From a virus, in the IMG/VR virus record IMGVR_UViG_3300048929_000246, positions 1 to 48,097 of that record: 48,097 bases of DNA; one strand, given 5' to 3'. The position numbers and the translations under genes were made by a program. Position 1 is the stretch's first letter. Each line of letters begins with the position of its first letter. The notes below the pieces were generated by a model, which worked only from the letters and a program-made list of their open reading frames with translations, had not been told where the DNA came from and ran no database searches. Positions 5,545 through 13,841 of the stretch are shown here, piece after piece.

Positions 5545-8142
5545 TTATCTTAAAAGGAATGGTACATCAACCGCAAAACGTGCATACATAGCAGCATGTC
5601 CGGCAACGTTCGGATGTACTCCTGAATCAAAGTAACTGGCTACTATATAACTATTCGCAGGATCATTACCGATTGATGTTGCTACGTCAAACTTGGCCCC
5701 TAATATTATATTTGTAGGGTTGGCCGCACACACCGCATCTATGATAGCATTCTTTGCAACATGTGATCCATCACCCCTGTTGGGAACATGATTAAGAATC
5801 ACTTTTGACCCCAGTGCAATGATGTTGTTGCAGGCAGTTGTAAGCTGTGTATTTGTGAACCCGTTATTCGTTCCTATTGTCATCATCACGTACACCGGCT
5901 TAATGAATGCGACTTCTGACTGTATTTTATTGTTGGTGCCGTCCACATCATCTACTAAGGTATCACCACCACGTGCTGAAATCAGCACATTCCCTTTTAG
6001 GGCCGTGCGCAATAAACTACCATACCGTTGCGCATAAGTTGAGGTAGCGAAGTATACACCAGCCGTAATGCTATCCCCTATGATCATCAGAAGAGGATTC
6101 AGCTTAGAAGATACTCTCAGATTGTGCAGCTTCACACCAGTAGTGGTGCCAGATTGCAGATACAACTTATAGCTGTCCTGCTGCGTGTTCTGCCCGATAT
6201 AGCTACCAGTATTGAGCGCTAACGATAAGCTGTAACTGTTTGCAGTAACAGTATCACGGATAGTAAACGTGTTAGTCCAATCATCAAGATCCAATTCAAT
6301 AGTGTAACGTCTACCGGATACCATTGTGAAGCTGATAGTACCTATTGATGTTTGTGTAAGCGGTCCTCCCAGGCCCCCGGCAGGTAAACGATCATACATT
6401 ATCAGCTGATTCGTTGAGGCACTGATAGCAAAGACACCGTTCCCGAAAGGATATACACCAAAAGGCGCACAATCAATGTAGAAAACACTATCAGACAATA
6501 GAGTAACTTCAAAAGATAAGGTGCGTGGTGTTACCTGATACCTACGTTGCAACCAAAGATAGTTTGCGGACCCAACTCCGGACGGAACGGCTACACCTGA
6601 TGAGATAGACCATCCTACCTGTGAGAAGTCCGTTAAAGAGCTAAAAATGGTGCTATAAAGCACTGCCGGTTTTAACTGAATTCCTTTCAGATAATTTGTT
6701 TGTATGTCAGTTATCTGAGCAGGTATTACTTCCAGGGCGCTCACTCTATAATCCAGTGTTCCGGGAAAGTTTTGTTTGATGGTAAAATCCTGAGCTAATA
6801 CTACGTTCCCCCTACCTGTTGTAAGTCCCAGCTGATATGCGCCGGTACCAGAACTCACAGTAGTATAGTTCCTGGTTCCTGTTGAAACAAACCCGATAAA
6901 TGACCCTGTAGGAATCAGGAAGCTATCTGAGATATTAACGGTCTGAGGACTTGAAGTGAGAGAGAACGACGCATACGTATGTAATAGCGTGAATGTGACC
7001 ACTCCACCTGAGAACACTATATTATAAGCAGATGGCGTTACGATGCCGCCTACAGCCCCCTGTACGCGCACCTGTGTCAATATTCCATCTACCTCGGTCG
7101 GAGAATAATTGAAATAAGTGGTACCAGCACCTCCGCTTAATGTGAGCGGTGTAAAATCAATTGTATGTGGATATGCAACTGGTGTCCCTATTGCAGTTGT
7201 GTTACTTGAAATTTGTGCAGGTAATGGTGATAGTGTTGTCTCTACTGTAGACATACGACCATATAACCCAGATGGCGGAACAGTGATAACGAAATCATAT
7301 GCCACCTTGTTAGTCGTATAACTCACAGATGACGGCTGCATCCCATACCCTGAGAATCCTCCCAGGTAAAAGATGTTTGCTGTTGATTTGATACCGACGA
7401 ACGCACCAGCCGGTATAAGATATGTGTCAGTTATAGTTTGCGTGTGAGTCGTGGACCCGGTTACAAAAGTGGGATATGTATGCAGCAATGTAAATACAAA
7501 AGATCCAGTAGTTCCCGTAACACTATATACATAGACTGTTACGGTTGCTGCAATAGAAGTCTTAATACGCAAAGATGTAAGCTGTCCCGCAACTGCAACA
7601 GGAACGCTATTAATGAACGTTCCGTTTGCTCCGCTTGTAGTCGTAAGGGGAGTGAAATCTATAGGATATGAAGTCACTATAGCGTCTGATCCTATTCCTG
7701 TAGGTATCAATGCAGCCAAGGCCTTACCCTGCTTCGCAGATAGCGGCACTGTTGCGTCATTGCTCGTTAGATTATCTACAATTGAAGCAGTAGTAACATA
7801 TCCAGTAAGCGTAATAGCGCCTGCTATTTTCGTCCAGTATGTGCCATTATACAACAGATATGCAAAATTATCTGTACTTAGAACTACGATTGCAGTATTA
7901 GTGCTGTCTTTGAAATTTGTGTACGTACCGGGGCCAGTAGTAATATAATAATTACCATCAATTGGGCTGGTCGGCATCGTAGTAGTAGTAGCGGTTCCCC
8001 TCAGACCTGAAACAATGTTATTGTTAATCATGCTCACAATATCACCTACGCCCATCTGAACATTTTTCCCGCCGTCCAGACCAATTAATGAAGATGAAAA
8101 TTGAGGTGCAACCTGTGGAAATCCTGACATTTTCGTGAACAT
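5545..8142 (-). CDS. Tail fibre/receptor-binding protein with C-terminal SGNH hydrolase
   Basis: 865-aa virion protein. Residues 1-160 hold a virion-attachment-like region, with a VDNLTSNDATVPLSAKQGKA-type element common in phage fibres. About 165-480 contains two similar beta-sandwich repeats (each begins with a PIDFTPLT or TIDFTPLT motif). About 500-680 looks like a carbohydrate-binding lectin fold. The C-terminal 180 residues form an SGNH/GDSL esterase: GDSIT with Ser691, Gly in the ARGG block at 725-726, GTNN at 757-760, and the Asp839-x3-His843 pair in DSGVHPN. It would deacetylate or de-esterify a surface polysaccharide at adsorption. Met5 is an alternative start. Confidence 0.85.
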   Translation of the reverse strand: MFTKMSGFPQVAPQFSSSLIGLDGGKNVQMGVGDIVSMINNNIVSGLRGTATTTTMPTSPIDGNYYITTGPGTYTNFKDSTNTAIVVLSTDNFAYLLYNGTYWTKIAGAITLTGYVTTASIVDNLTSNDATVPLSAKQGKALAALIPTGIGSDAIVTSYPIDFTPLTTTSGANGTFINSVPVAVAGQLTSLRIKTSIAATVTVYVYSVTGTTGSFVFTLLHTYPTFVTGSTTHTQTITDTYLIPAGAFVGIKSTANIFYLGGFSGYGMQPSSVSYTTNKVAYDFVITVPPSGLYGRMSTVETTLSPLPAQISSNTTAIGTPVAYPHTIDFTPLTLSGGAGTTYFNYSPTEVDGILTQVRVQGAVGGIVTPSAYNIVFSGGVVTFTLLHTYASFSLTSSPQTVNISDSFLIPTGSFIGFVSTGTRNYTTVSSGTGAYQLGLTTGRGNVVLAQDFTIKQNFPGTLDYRVSALEVIPAQITDIQTNYLKGIQLKPAVLYSTIFSSLTDFSQVGWSISSGVAVPSGVGSANYLWLQRRYQVTPRTLSFEVTLLSDSVFYIDCAPFGVYPFGNGVFAISASTNQLIMYDRLPAGGLGGPLTQTSIGTISFTMVSGRRYTIELDLDDWTNTFTIRDTVTANSYSLSLALNTGSYIGQNTQQDSYKLYLQSGTTTGVKLHNLRVSSKLNPLLMIIGDSITAGVYFATSTYAQRYGSLLRTALKGNVLISARGGDTLVDDVDGTNNKIQSEVAFIKPVYVMMTIGTNNGFTNTQLTTACNNIIALGSKVILNHVPNRGDGSHVAKNAIIDAVCAANPTNIILGAKFDVATSIGNDPANSYIVASYFDSGVHPNVAGHAAMYARFAVDVPFLLR

Positions 8143-8148
8143 AACTTA

Positions 8149-8508
8149 TTAGTTTTCCATCATTATGAAATCGTTAGTTTCAGACAGCAAATAAGTAGGT
8201 ACACTGCCATCTGTGAACGTCACGTAGTTTAAGAAAGTTTTCAACTCTACTCTTGTGAGAGTACATTTTGTAGCGAACCAACTCACGACCGTAGAAGCAT
8301 CAATAGGAGAAGATGCAATATAAGTAACCGCCTGCGCGAACATTATCCAATCTTCTCTACTCAGACTACCATTCTGTTGCAGACGGCCTATGAGTACCTG
8401 TTTGAAGGATGGATCTATAAATGTAGTATTCTGAATCATATACACCATGTTGGTGTAGGTCATCGTACCACACGGAGAAATAGAATTATACAATTCTGCA
8501 CGTGTCAT
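8149..8508 (-). CDS. Probable tail-associated protein, 119 aa
   Basis: Start taken at 8508 (MTRAELYNSI); the frame opens at 8532, inside a terminator hairpin. No family recognised. It contains a helical repeat-like structure with several short helices and ends 6 bases before the tail fibre gene, so it may be a fibre chaperone or a minor tail component. A terminator-like hairpin just upstream (8521-8548) may set its level relative to the 8570-9148 product. Confidence 0.6.
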   Translation of the reverse strand: MTRAELYNSISPCGTMTYTNMVYMIQNTTFIDPSFKQVLIGRLQQNGSLSREDWIMFAQAVTYIASSPIDASTVVSWFATKCTLTRVELKTFLNYVTFTDGSVPTYLLSETNDFIMMEN

Positions 8509-8520
8509 AATCTGTAATTG

Positions 8521-8548
8521 AGAAAAAGCCACCTGTTACAGTGGCTTT
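8521..8548 (-). terminator. Terminator hairpin within late operon
   Basis: Perfect 8-bp stem AAAGCCAC/GTGGCTTT with an 8-base loop followed by TTTTT-C on the minus strand, between the stop at 8570 and the start at 8508. It could partly end transcripts from the 8570-9148 gene. Confidence 0.7.
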
Positions 8549-8569
8549 CAGTGATACAAAAGATTAGAA

Positions 8570-9148
8570 TCATGTAGTAGGTTGAGAGAAATCACTGTCG
8601 AAAATTGGAGATAGAACGCGCTCAGGAGAAAACTTATCCTTCCACGTAATAGTACCTGCAATTGTTTCGAATTGATCAACACCACGAGGCAGCAGATCGT
8701 CTCCCAACATTTTCGCCGGATCAACACCGTCATTCCCGCCGTACAGATATCCACCTTCGGTTTCATACCAGATCTTCACATTACCACCACACTCGATTAC
8801 AGATCTGAAAAACGCATAGTTTACTTCAGATACATCATCGATAGTCCAGTTGATAGTATGATCTTTTCTGATAACAACTGTTCTACCATTAGAGATAGCA
8901 GCTGTAACCGGCGATGCTGCCGGTTTGTCGGCAATAACAGTCAGGGGGCGAATAGCATTAATACTGCTATTACTTTCGCTTATCCTGGTTGTCCATTCTG
9001 TTGCGTTAGTCCAGTCTGCGAAGGAGGCAGCGCCCTGACTAGCGACAAAAATTCTCCTGATTTCGGAGAGTAAGACTGTCGGATTGCATTTGTCGAAATT
9101 AACCGGGGCTAATAACGAGTTACAATCCGTGCCACAAATTGGAGTCAT
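8570..9148 (-). CDS. Probable virion protein, 192 aa
   Basis: Beta-rich protein (NGRTVVIRKDHTINWTID, then NVKIWYETEGGYLYGG) resembling tail tube or decoration-type folds, but not a family I can name. It has its own leader, closely similar to that of the major capsid gene, and is followed at once by a terminator hairpin, so it may be produced in large amount. A major tail protein role is possible but would be unusual this far downstream of the tape measure gene. Confidence 0.6.
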   Translation of the reverse strand: MTPICGTDCNSLLAPVNFDKCNPTVLLSEIRRIFVASQGAASFADWTNATEWTTRISESNSSINAIRPLTVIADKPAASPVTAAISNGRTVVIRKDHTINWTIDDVSEVNYAFFRSVIECGGNVKIWYETEGGYLYGGNDGVDPAKMLGDDLLPRGVDQFETIAGTITWKDKFSPERVLSPIFDSDFSQPTT

Positions 9149-9161
9149 GTGTTTGATTTTT

Positions 9162-9184
9162 ATGGGTAAATAATAATAAAAGCT
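9162..9184 (-). promoter_or_regulatory. Virion-gene leader motif, copy 2
   Basis: Minus strand AGCTTTTATTATTATTTACCCAT-like leader about 14 bases before the ATG at 9148. The major capsid gene has AGCTTTTATTTACCCATTAA at a matching place (22364-22380). Shared leaders in front of two virion genes suggest a common expression signal. Confidence 0.4.
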
Positions 9185-9202
9185 GATGTAAAAGTAACGA
9201 TT

Positions 9203-10792
9203 TTATGTGTGCGACGTTTTTGTCTGAGAAAATCCGTATCCGGCACTATAGTTTTTTGCTTTCACAAGGAATGGATGAGTAGCAGAAGCCCCACCAGTGG
9301 ATGGTACCCCGTTATATACATAACCATTTTTCAACTGATCAGGCGTAATACCAGACACTAACAAAACATTTGCAGCACCACCGCCACTACCATTGTAGTA
9401 TATATCTCCCCAGGAATCAAACGGTATATAAGCAGTCACCTTCACATTCGTCACATTTCCAGTTAATGTTTGTAGAATCAGAACATCATTCAAGTAAGGT
9501 GCGCCTGGGTTATTCGCCCATATTGTCAGGAAATTATACACGCTGGTTGCTTCTGAATTTGATTTGATATTGAAAGCCATATATGCAGCACCAGCCGGGG
9601 CAATTACTGTATAGGCATCAAATAATGTTTGAGTTGGGGAGCCTGATATCTTTGTAACTGCCCCTGATGAAATAACAGATAGCACAGTAGGATTATTTGA
9701 AGTACCAGGACCGTAGAATCCTAATTCTGTTCGGGTGCTGTGCCAAAAGTTAATGAAATATCGCACACCAGGAGTAACCGGTATCAATGCTATATGCCAG
9801 CTGACTGCTGTTACTATCTGACTGTTCGCAGTTGTAGGTACCTGATATCCGATATGCACACTTCCGGCACCTCCACCGGTTCCATCTTCGATTGAGAAGA
9901 TATTAACCGGTTGATTTGATGCGCTTAGTGTCATATTCTCACAACAGCCATGTTTCACCATAACCGTTTCTTCTAATTTCACATCGACTTTTGAGTAAGC
10001 ACCATCATCTTCAATGTTAGAACTGATTGTAATATCACTGATAGATCCACTACGAACGCCCTTAGGAGTCACCACATTCACTGAACTATGCATAGTAAGT
10101 GATGTGATAGCAATCTTCATGAAGTCCGGCACAGCAACAGAAAATCTATAGCTAACTATCATCCGCTGAAAGCGATCAATCTGTCGTTGATCACCATCCT
10201 GTTCGCCATCTTCTTCAACTTCTGGCTCACTTGCATGTACAAAAGTATCCAGATACATTATTTGCGTGAATATATCAGAATTGTTACCCGTATAGAGAAT
10301 AGGTGATATATCGCATCCATTTGTATAAGAAATCTTCATGTAATTGATCAGTGCAGCAGGATCATTAACACCGAAATTATTTGCCGGTACCATGAAACGT
10401 TCTGAATAGAATGACAGAGTACCGCCAAACACCAGCTGACTATAATATGTGCCGCATGGTAGTGAAAGTGTTTGTATTCCCGCACCAAAGTCTGCCGTCA
10501 TTTGTGCGCCATTAAAAAAAACATAGGTACCGGCATCTACGGTGCGCCCTTTAAGCTGGCTTATGTTGCTTGAAATATCCATCAAAATAGTACCCTTCAG
10601 ATCCAGGATATACCACGCTGTGGCTTGTAACACAGTCCCCGTTTCTATCAATATCTCGAAGGGAAGAAGTGCATCCTTCGGACTTATAAGCTGATACGGA
10701 CGTGCAATTTTAGCGTTTTCCCTATAGTGCTGTTGTTTTTCTACCTTATCATACCAGGGAAATGCAGTAGGTAACTCATTGAATATCTTCAT
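9203..10792 (-). CDS. Tail protein, 529 aa
   Basis: Start at 10792 (MKIFNELPTAFPWYD) rather than the open-frame start at 10897, which would overlap the preceding gene by 95 bases. N-terminal half is beta-rich and typical of distal-tail or baseplate proteins. An acidic linker (SEPEVEEDGEQDGDQ) lies near residue 200. The C-terminal half begins with a SIEDGTGGG glycine-rich hinge and looks like a jelly-roll carbohydrate-binding domain. It sits between the cadherin-repeat tail protein and the 8570-9148 virion gene, so a baseplate or tail-tip role is likely. No enzymatic motif is visible. Confidence 0.68.
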   Translation of the reverse strand: MKIFNELPTAFPWYDKVEKQQHYRENAKIARPYQLISPKDALLPFEILIETGTVLQATAWYILDLKGTILMDISSNISQLKGRTVDAGTYVFFNGAQMTADFGAGIQTLSLPCGTYYSQLVFGGTLSFYSERFMVPANNFGVNDPAALINYMKISYTNGCDISPILYTGNNSDIFTQIMYLDTFVHASEPEVEEDGEQDGDQRQIDRFQRMIVSYRFSVAVPDFMKIAITSLTMHSSVNVVTPKGVRSGSISDITISSNIEDDGAYSKVDVKLEETVMVKHGCCENMTLSASNQPVNIFSIEDGTGGGAGSVHIGYQVPTTANSQIVTAVSWHIALIPVTPGVRYFINFWHSTRTELGFYGPGTSNNPTVLSVISSGAVTKISGSPTQTLFDAYTVIAPAGAAYMAFNIKSNSEATSVYNFLTIWANNPGAPYLNDVLILQTLTGNVTNVKVTAYIPFDSWGDIYYNGSGGGAANVLLVSGITPDQLKNGYVYNGVPSTGGASATHPFLVKAKNYSAGYGFSQTKTSHT

Positions 10793-10802
10793 TATTTGAA
10801 AA

Positions 10803-13800
10803 TTAAAGGGTGATATAATTACCCGGCAGAAGGCTGACCGTAGCAGTATAGAAATGTGAATTATCCCCGGCACAATCCTGGTCCTCCTGGTATACAATCT
10901 TATCGTTGAATATTTTGTAAGAAGTGCCGGATACGGTGAATGAAGTAGTGGGATTACTTGGTCCGCTTATATTATCCGTAATAGCCGTCTTAACATTTAC
11001 CTGTAAACTCAATCCTGTTACATCATATGCAATTGTACCACCTGAATCGCTATAGAAGTATATCGTGAAATCCTTTGTGTCTCTATATCCCAATATAGTA
11101 GAACCAGTACCGCAGCTACCTATTACATCACTGGTTTTAGGATCCGAATTTTGTAGCCTAATATACAAAGTTGGTATTACGTTAATTGTAACGGTTGCAG
11201 ATGCGCTGCCAATGCCGTTTGACATTGTATAAGTGAACGTATCTGCACCAGTATAATTTGATGCAGGCGTATAAGAGAATTGGCCATTTGTTTGAATTGT
11301 AACAGTTCCTCCACCAGTTGTTGCCTTTGTTTCTCCTGTACAAGTATAAGTATATGTACCGGCTGCTGGTGTATAATCATTTGAAAGCAAATTCCTGGTA
11401 GAAGATGCTGCCAAACTGGTATTCTTTGTAGTGTTGAAAGAATCATTCACTGCAACCGGTGTTTGGTTTGATGTAACATTCAGTGTAACTGTAGCTGTAT
11501 CCGTAAGGCTGGCATCATCCTGAATAGTATATGTGAAAGTATCTGTACCAGTGAAGCCGGAAGGGCGGTTATATGTGAATGATCCATCTGAATTAACAGT
11601 AACGGTTCCACCCTGACTTGTTGGATTTGTGAAACTTAAAAGTGAGAAAGAGTTATCATCACTATCATTAGCGAATACGCCGGGCGCAGGGATCGTTACG
11701 GGCATTGATTCGATGTACACTGTATAAAAATCGTTGACCGCATCAGGGGGGCTATTAAGTGGCCTTACGTTGATTGTAATAATTGCGTTATTTGAAACAG
11801 CGCCCCATCTATCAAAGATTCTATACAACATAATATCATTACCGGTATAAGTTGCTGCCGGTATGTATATGATTTTGTTATTTGACACATAGGCATTCCC
11901 ATGCGTCGGATTACCCATTATTTCAATTTTTGAAATATAATCTCCTTCATCCACATCCGTATCATTAGCTATTACGTCTATGGTACCTACCGTATCAACA
12001 TACATATTGAATACGTCATTATTTGCAACAGGTGGACTATTAGGAGTAAGATTACTATCTGCCTGATACAACAGATCCAGCTTCAATGTTCCCTCATTGA
12101 AATCAAATGTTGCTTTGTCAACTGATCCAGCACCTAAAAAAGTCAGAATATAATTGTCTGGTTCGAAGGTGTCACCGCAACAAAAAGGAATGTATATTGA
12201 CTCACCCTTTTTTGTCGGTATTGTACTCAGGAATGTTGTTGTAGCGCCATTCATTATTCCAACAGAAAGGGGTCTATTATACTTGTGATAATCTCTTAGC
12301 AATTGAGATACACCCAATGAATTATTAAGCCTTCCAGGGCCTAAAATTGCATTTTCCGTGATGATATAGTAGTTTGTTCCATCACTAGCCGCTGCAATGA
12401 AAACAAAACCCTCATCACTTACAATTGAACTTTTTGAATCCGGATTCTCCAGACATAATTGAACATCAGTCGTCACGTCATCTATAGCATAAGTAACATC
12501 CTGATCTGTGCCATCAGCTGTTACACATCCTGAATAAGTAATAGGAGTTCCTTCAAAATCAGAATAATATCTGAACTCTTTAAATTTCCAGATCTCATGC
12601 TTCGGGATTTTTTCAGTAGAATAAGTATACTTTCTTTTACCTATCATTTCTCTCTTATACCTTGACTGTGTTAGATCAGCACCGATTGATTTCGGCCAGA
12701 AAGAAACGTGTTCTATTTTGAATATCCCATCTTCTATTCTCCATTCTACATTGAACATGAAGTTCAACTGTGTCATGAATTTTTCAAACGTCCATTGTGC
12801 AATAGAAGAGTTTCCTGTAGAAGTCGGCCTCTTCACATCGGACTTTTGATACACAAAAATGTTATTCACTTTCGATGCAGATCCAGTTACATAGTTCGGA
12901 TCTCCTGTTGCAGCAAAATCAAAGAAGAGACTCTGTACAGTTAAGCCAGGACAAAAGGCATCAACAAAAGCGATAACAATGTCCTTTAATTTCATCCCAT
13001 TATCAATAATCAATGCCTGACCAGCACTTCCCAGGACCTGACAAACATAATCTATAGAATAGGCTATGCTGTCACCGGTCTTTGTTGTTACGCAATCATA
13101 CAATGAGGCTTTACGGGCATATTTTCTATCTCCCCCCGTGCTACACGTATCTGCTACAAGAGTCCAGTCACCTGCCGGTTCTGGTGATGTACATGCTACC
13201 GTAAGTATTTGCCTTACCCAACTGGTATGCCGAGAATACAAATTCCCGCTTAATTCTGAGTGATGGTTGTATGGTTGGTATTCCTGATCGTAAGGGTCAC
13301 CAGCACCTAACCACAGATAATCATCACTACCCGTTACTGTTTCATTTTCCTCATAATATTGCTCTTCTAACACTACATTATCAGAAAACAATTTCACACT
13401 ATACCTGCTAGGAACAGCACCTAACAGATTGAGCTTTGTTCCCTTATTGTCATTGAAACATTTGTAGGTAGAATCTTCGTCTATCTTGAATGTTACCTGA
13501 CATGCATCCAGGTCCCAATCCCCATTATTGAGTGAAATTATCCCGGATAACATAGGTGTCCATAGTACATTAAGACCAGGAGTATTACATCTTCTTTCAA
13601 TCAATAATTTTTGAGGAACGCACCTATAAATAGATGTTTCAAATTGCAAAAGCCGGTCATATGGCGTACCGCGAAACGTCACATTGCCACTGAGTTTTTT
13701 TGAATAGGTTCTTTTCCCTGCATCCTTTTGTAATTCCCATTCAATTGAAAACTGACTTTCATTGAGTGGTTCTGAAAAGTATGATCCTATTTGATCAGTT

Positions 13801-13841
13801 ATTGTATACCGATAATGGTTAGATATTTTCGGTGTTGGCAT
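10803..13841 (-). CDS. Large tail protein with three cadherin/Ig-like repeats
   Basis: 1012 aa from MPTPKISNHY at 13841, which overlaps the tape measure stop by 23 bases. Residues 1-590 are a beta-rich baseplate-type region (with SIAQWTFEKFMTQLNFMFNV near the middle), consistent with a central tail-tip protein. Residues about 600-890 carry three tandem repeats of about 95 aa, each opening with a PVANND, PDAVND or PVAVND motif and containing YTGxDxF/ML and FTYT-type strands: the pattern of bacterial cadherin-like/Big_9 domains known from surface adhesins. A further beta domain makes up the last 120 residues. The repeats probably project from the tail tip and bind host surface glycans or proteins. 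Confidence 0.75.
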   Translation of the reverse strand: MPTPKISNHYRYTITDQIGSYFSEPLNESQFSIEWELQKDAGKRTYSKKLSGNVTFRGTPYDRLLQFETSIYRCVPQKLLIERRCNTPGLNVLWTPMLSGIISLNNGDWDLDACQVTFKIDEDSTYKCFNDNKGTKLNLLGAVPSRYSVKLFSDNVVLEEQYYEENETVTGSDDYLWLGAGDPYDQEYQPYNHHSELSGNLYSRHTSWVRQILTVACTSPEPAGDWTLVADTCSTGGDRKYARKASLYDCVTTKTGDSIAYSIDYVCQVLGSAGQALIIDNGMKLKDIVIAFVDAFCPGLTVQSLFFDFAATGDPNYVTGSASKVNNIFVYQKSDVKRPTSTGNSSIAQWTFEKFMTQLNFMFNVEWRIEDGIFKIEHVSFWPKSIGADLTQSRYKREMIGKRKYTYSTEKIPKHEIWKFKEFRYYSDFEGTPITYSGCVTADGTDQDVTYAIDDVTTDVQLCLENPDSKSSIVSDEGFVFIAAASDGTNYYIITENAILGPGRLNNSLGVSQLLRDYHKYNRPLSVGIMNGATTTFLSTIPTKKGESIYIPFCCGDTFEPDNYILTFLGAGSVDKATFDFNEGTLKLDLLYQADSNLTPNSPPVANNDVFNMYVDTVGTIDVIANDTDVDEGDYISKIEIMGNPTHGNAYVSNNKIIYIPAATYTGNDIMLYRIFDRWGAVSNNAIITINVRPLNSPPDAVNDFYTVYIESMPVTIPAPGVFANDSDDNSFSLLSFTNPTSQGGTVTVNSDGSFTYNRPSGFTGTDTFTYTIQDDASLTDTATVTLNVTSNQTPVAVNDSFNTTKNTSLAASSTRNLLSNDYTPAAGTYTYTCTGETKATTGGGTVTIQTNGQFSYTPASNYTGADTFTYTMSNGIGSASATVTINVIPTLYIRLQNSDPKTSDVIGSCGTGSTILGYRDTKDFTIYFYSDSGGTIAYDVTGLSLQVNVKTAITDNISGPSNPTTSFTVSGTSYKIFNDKIVYQEDQDCAGDNSHFYTATVSLLPGNYITL

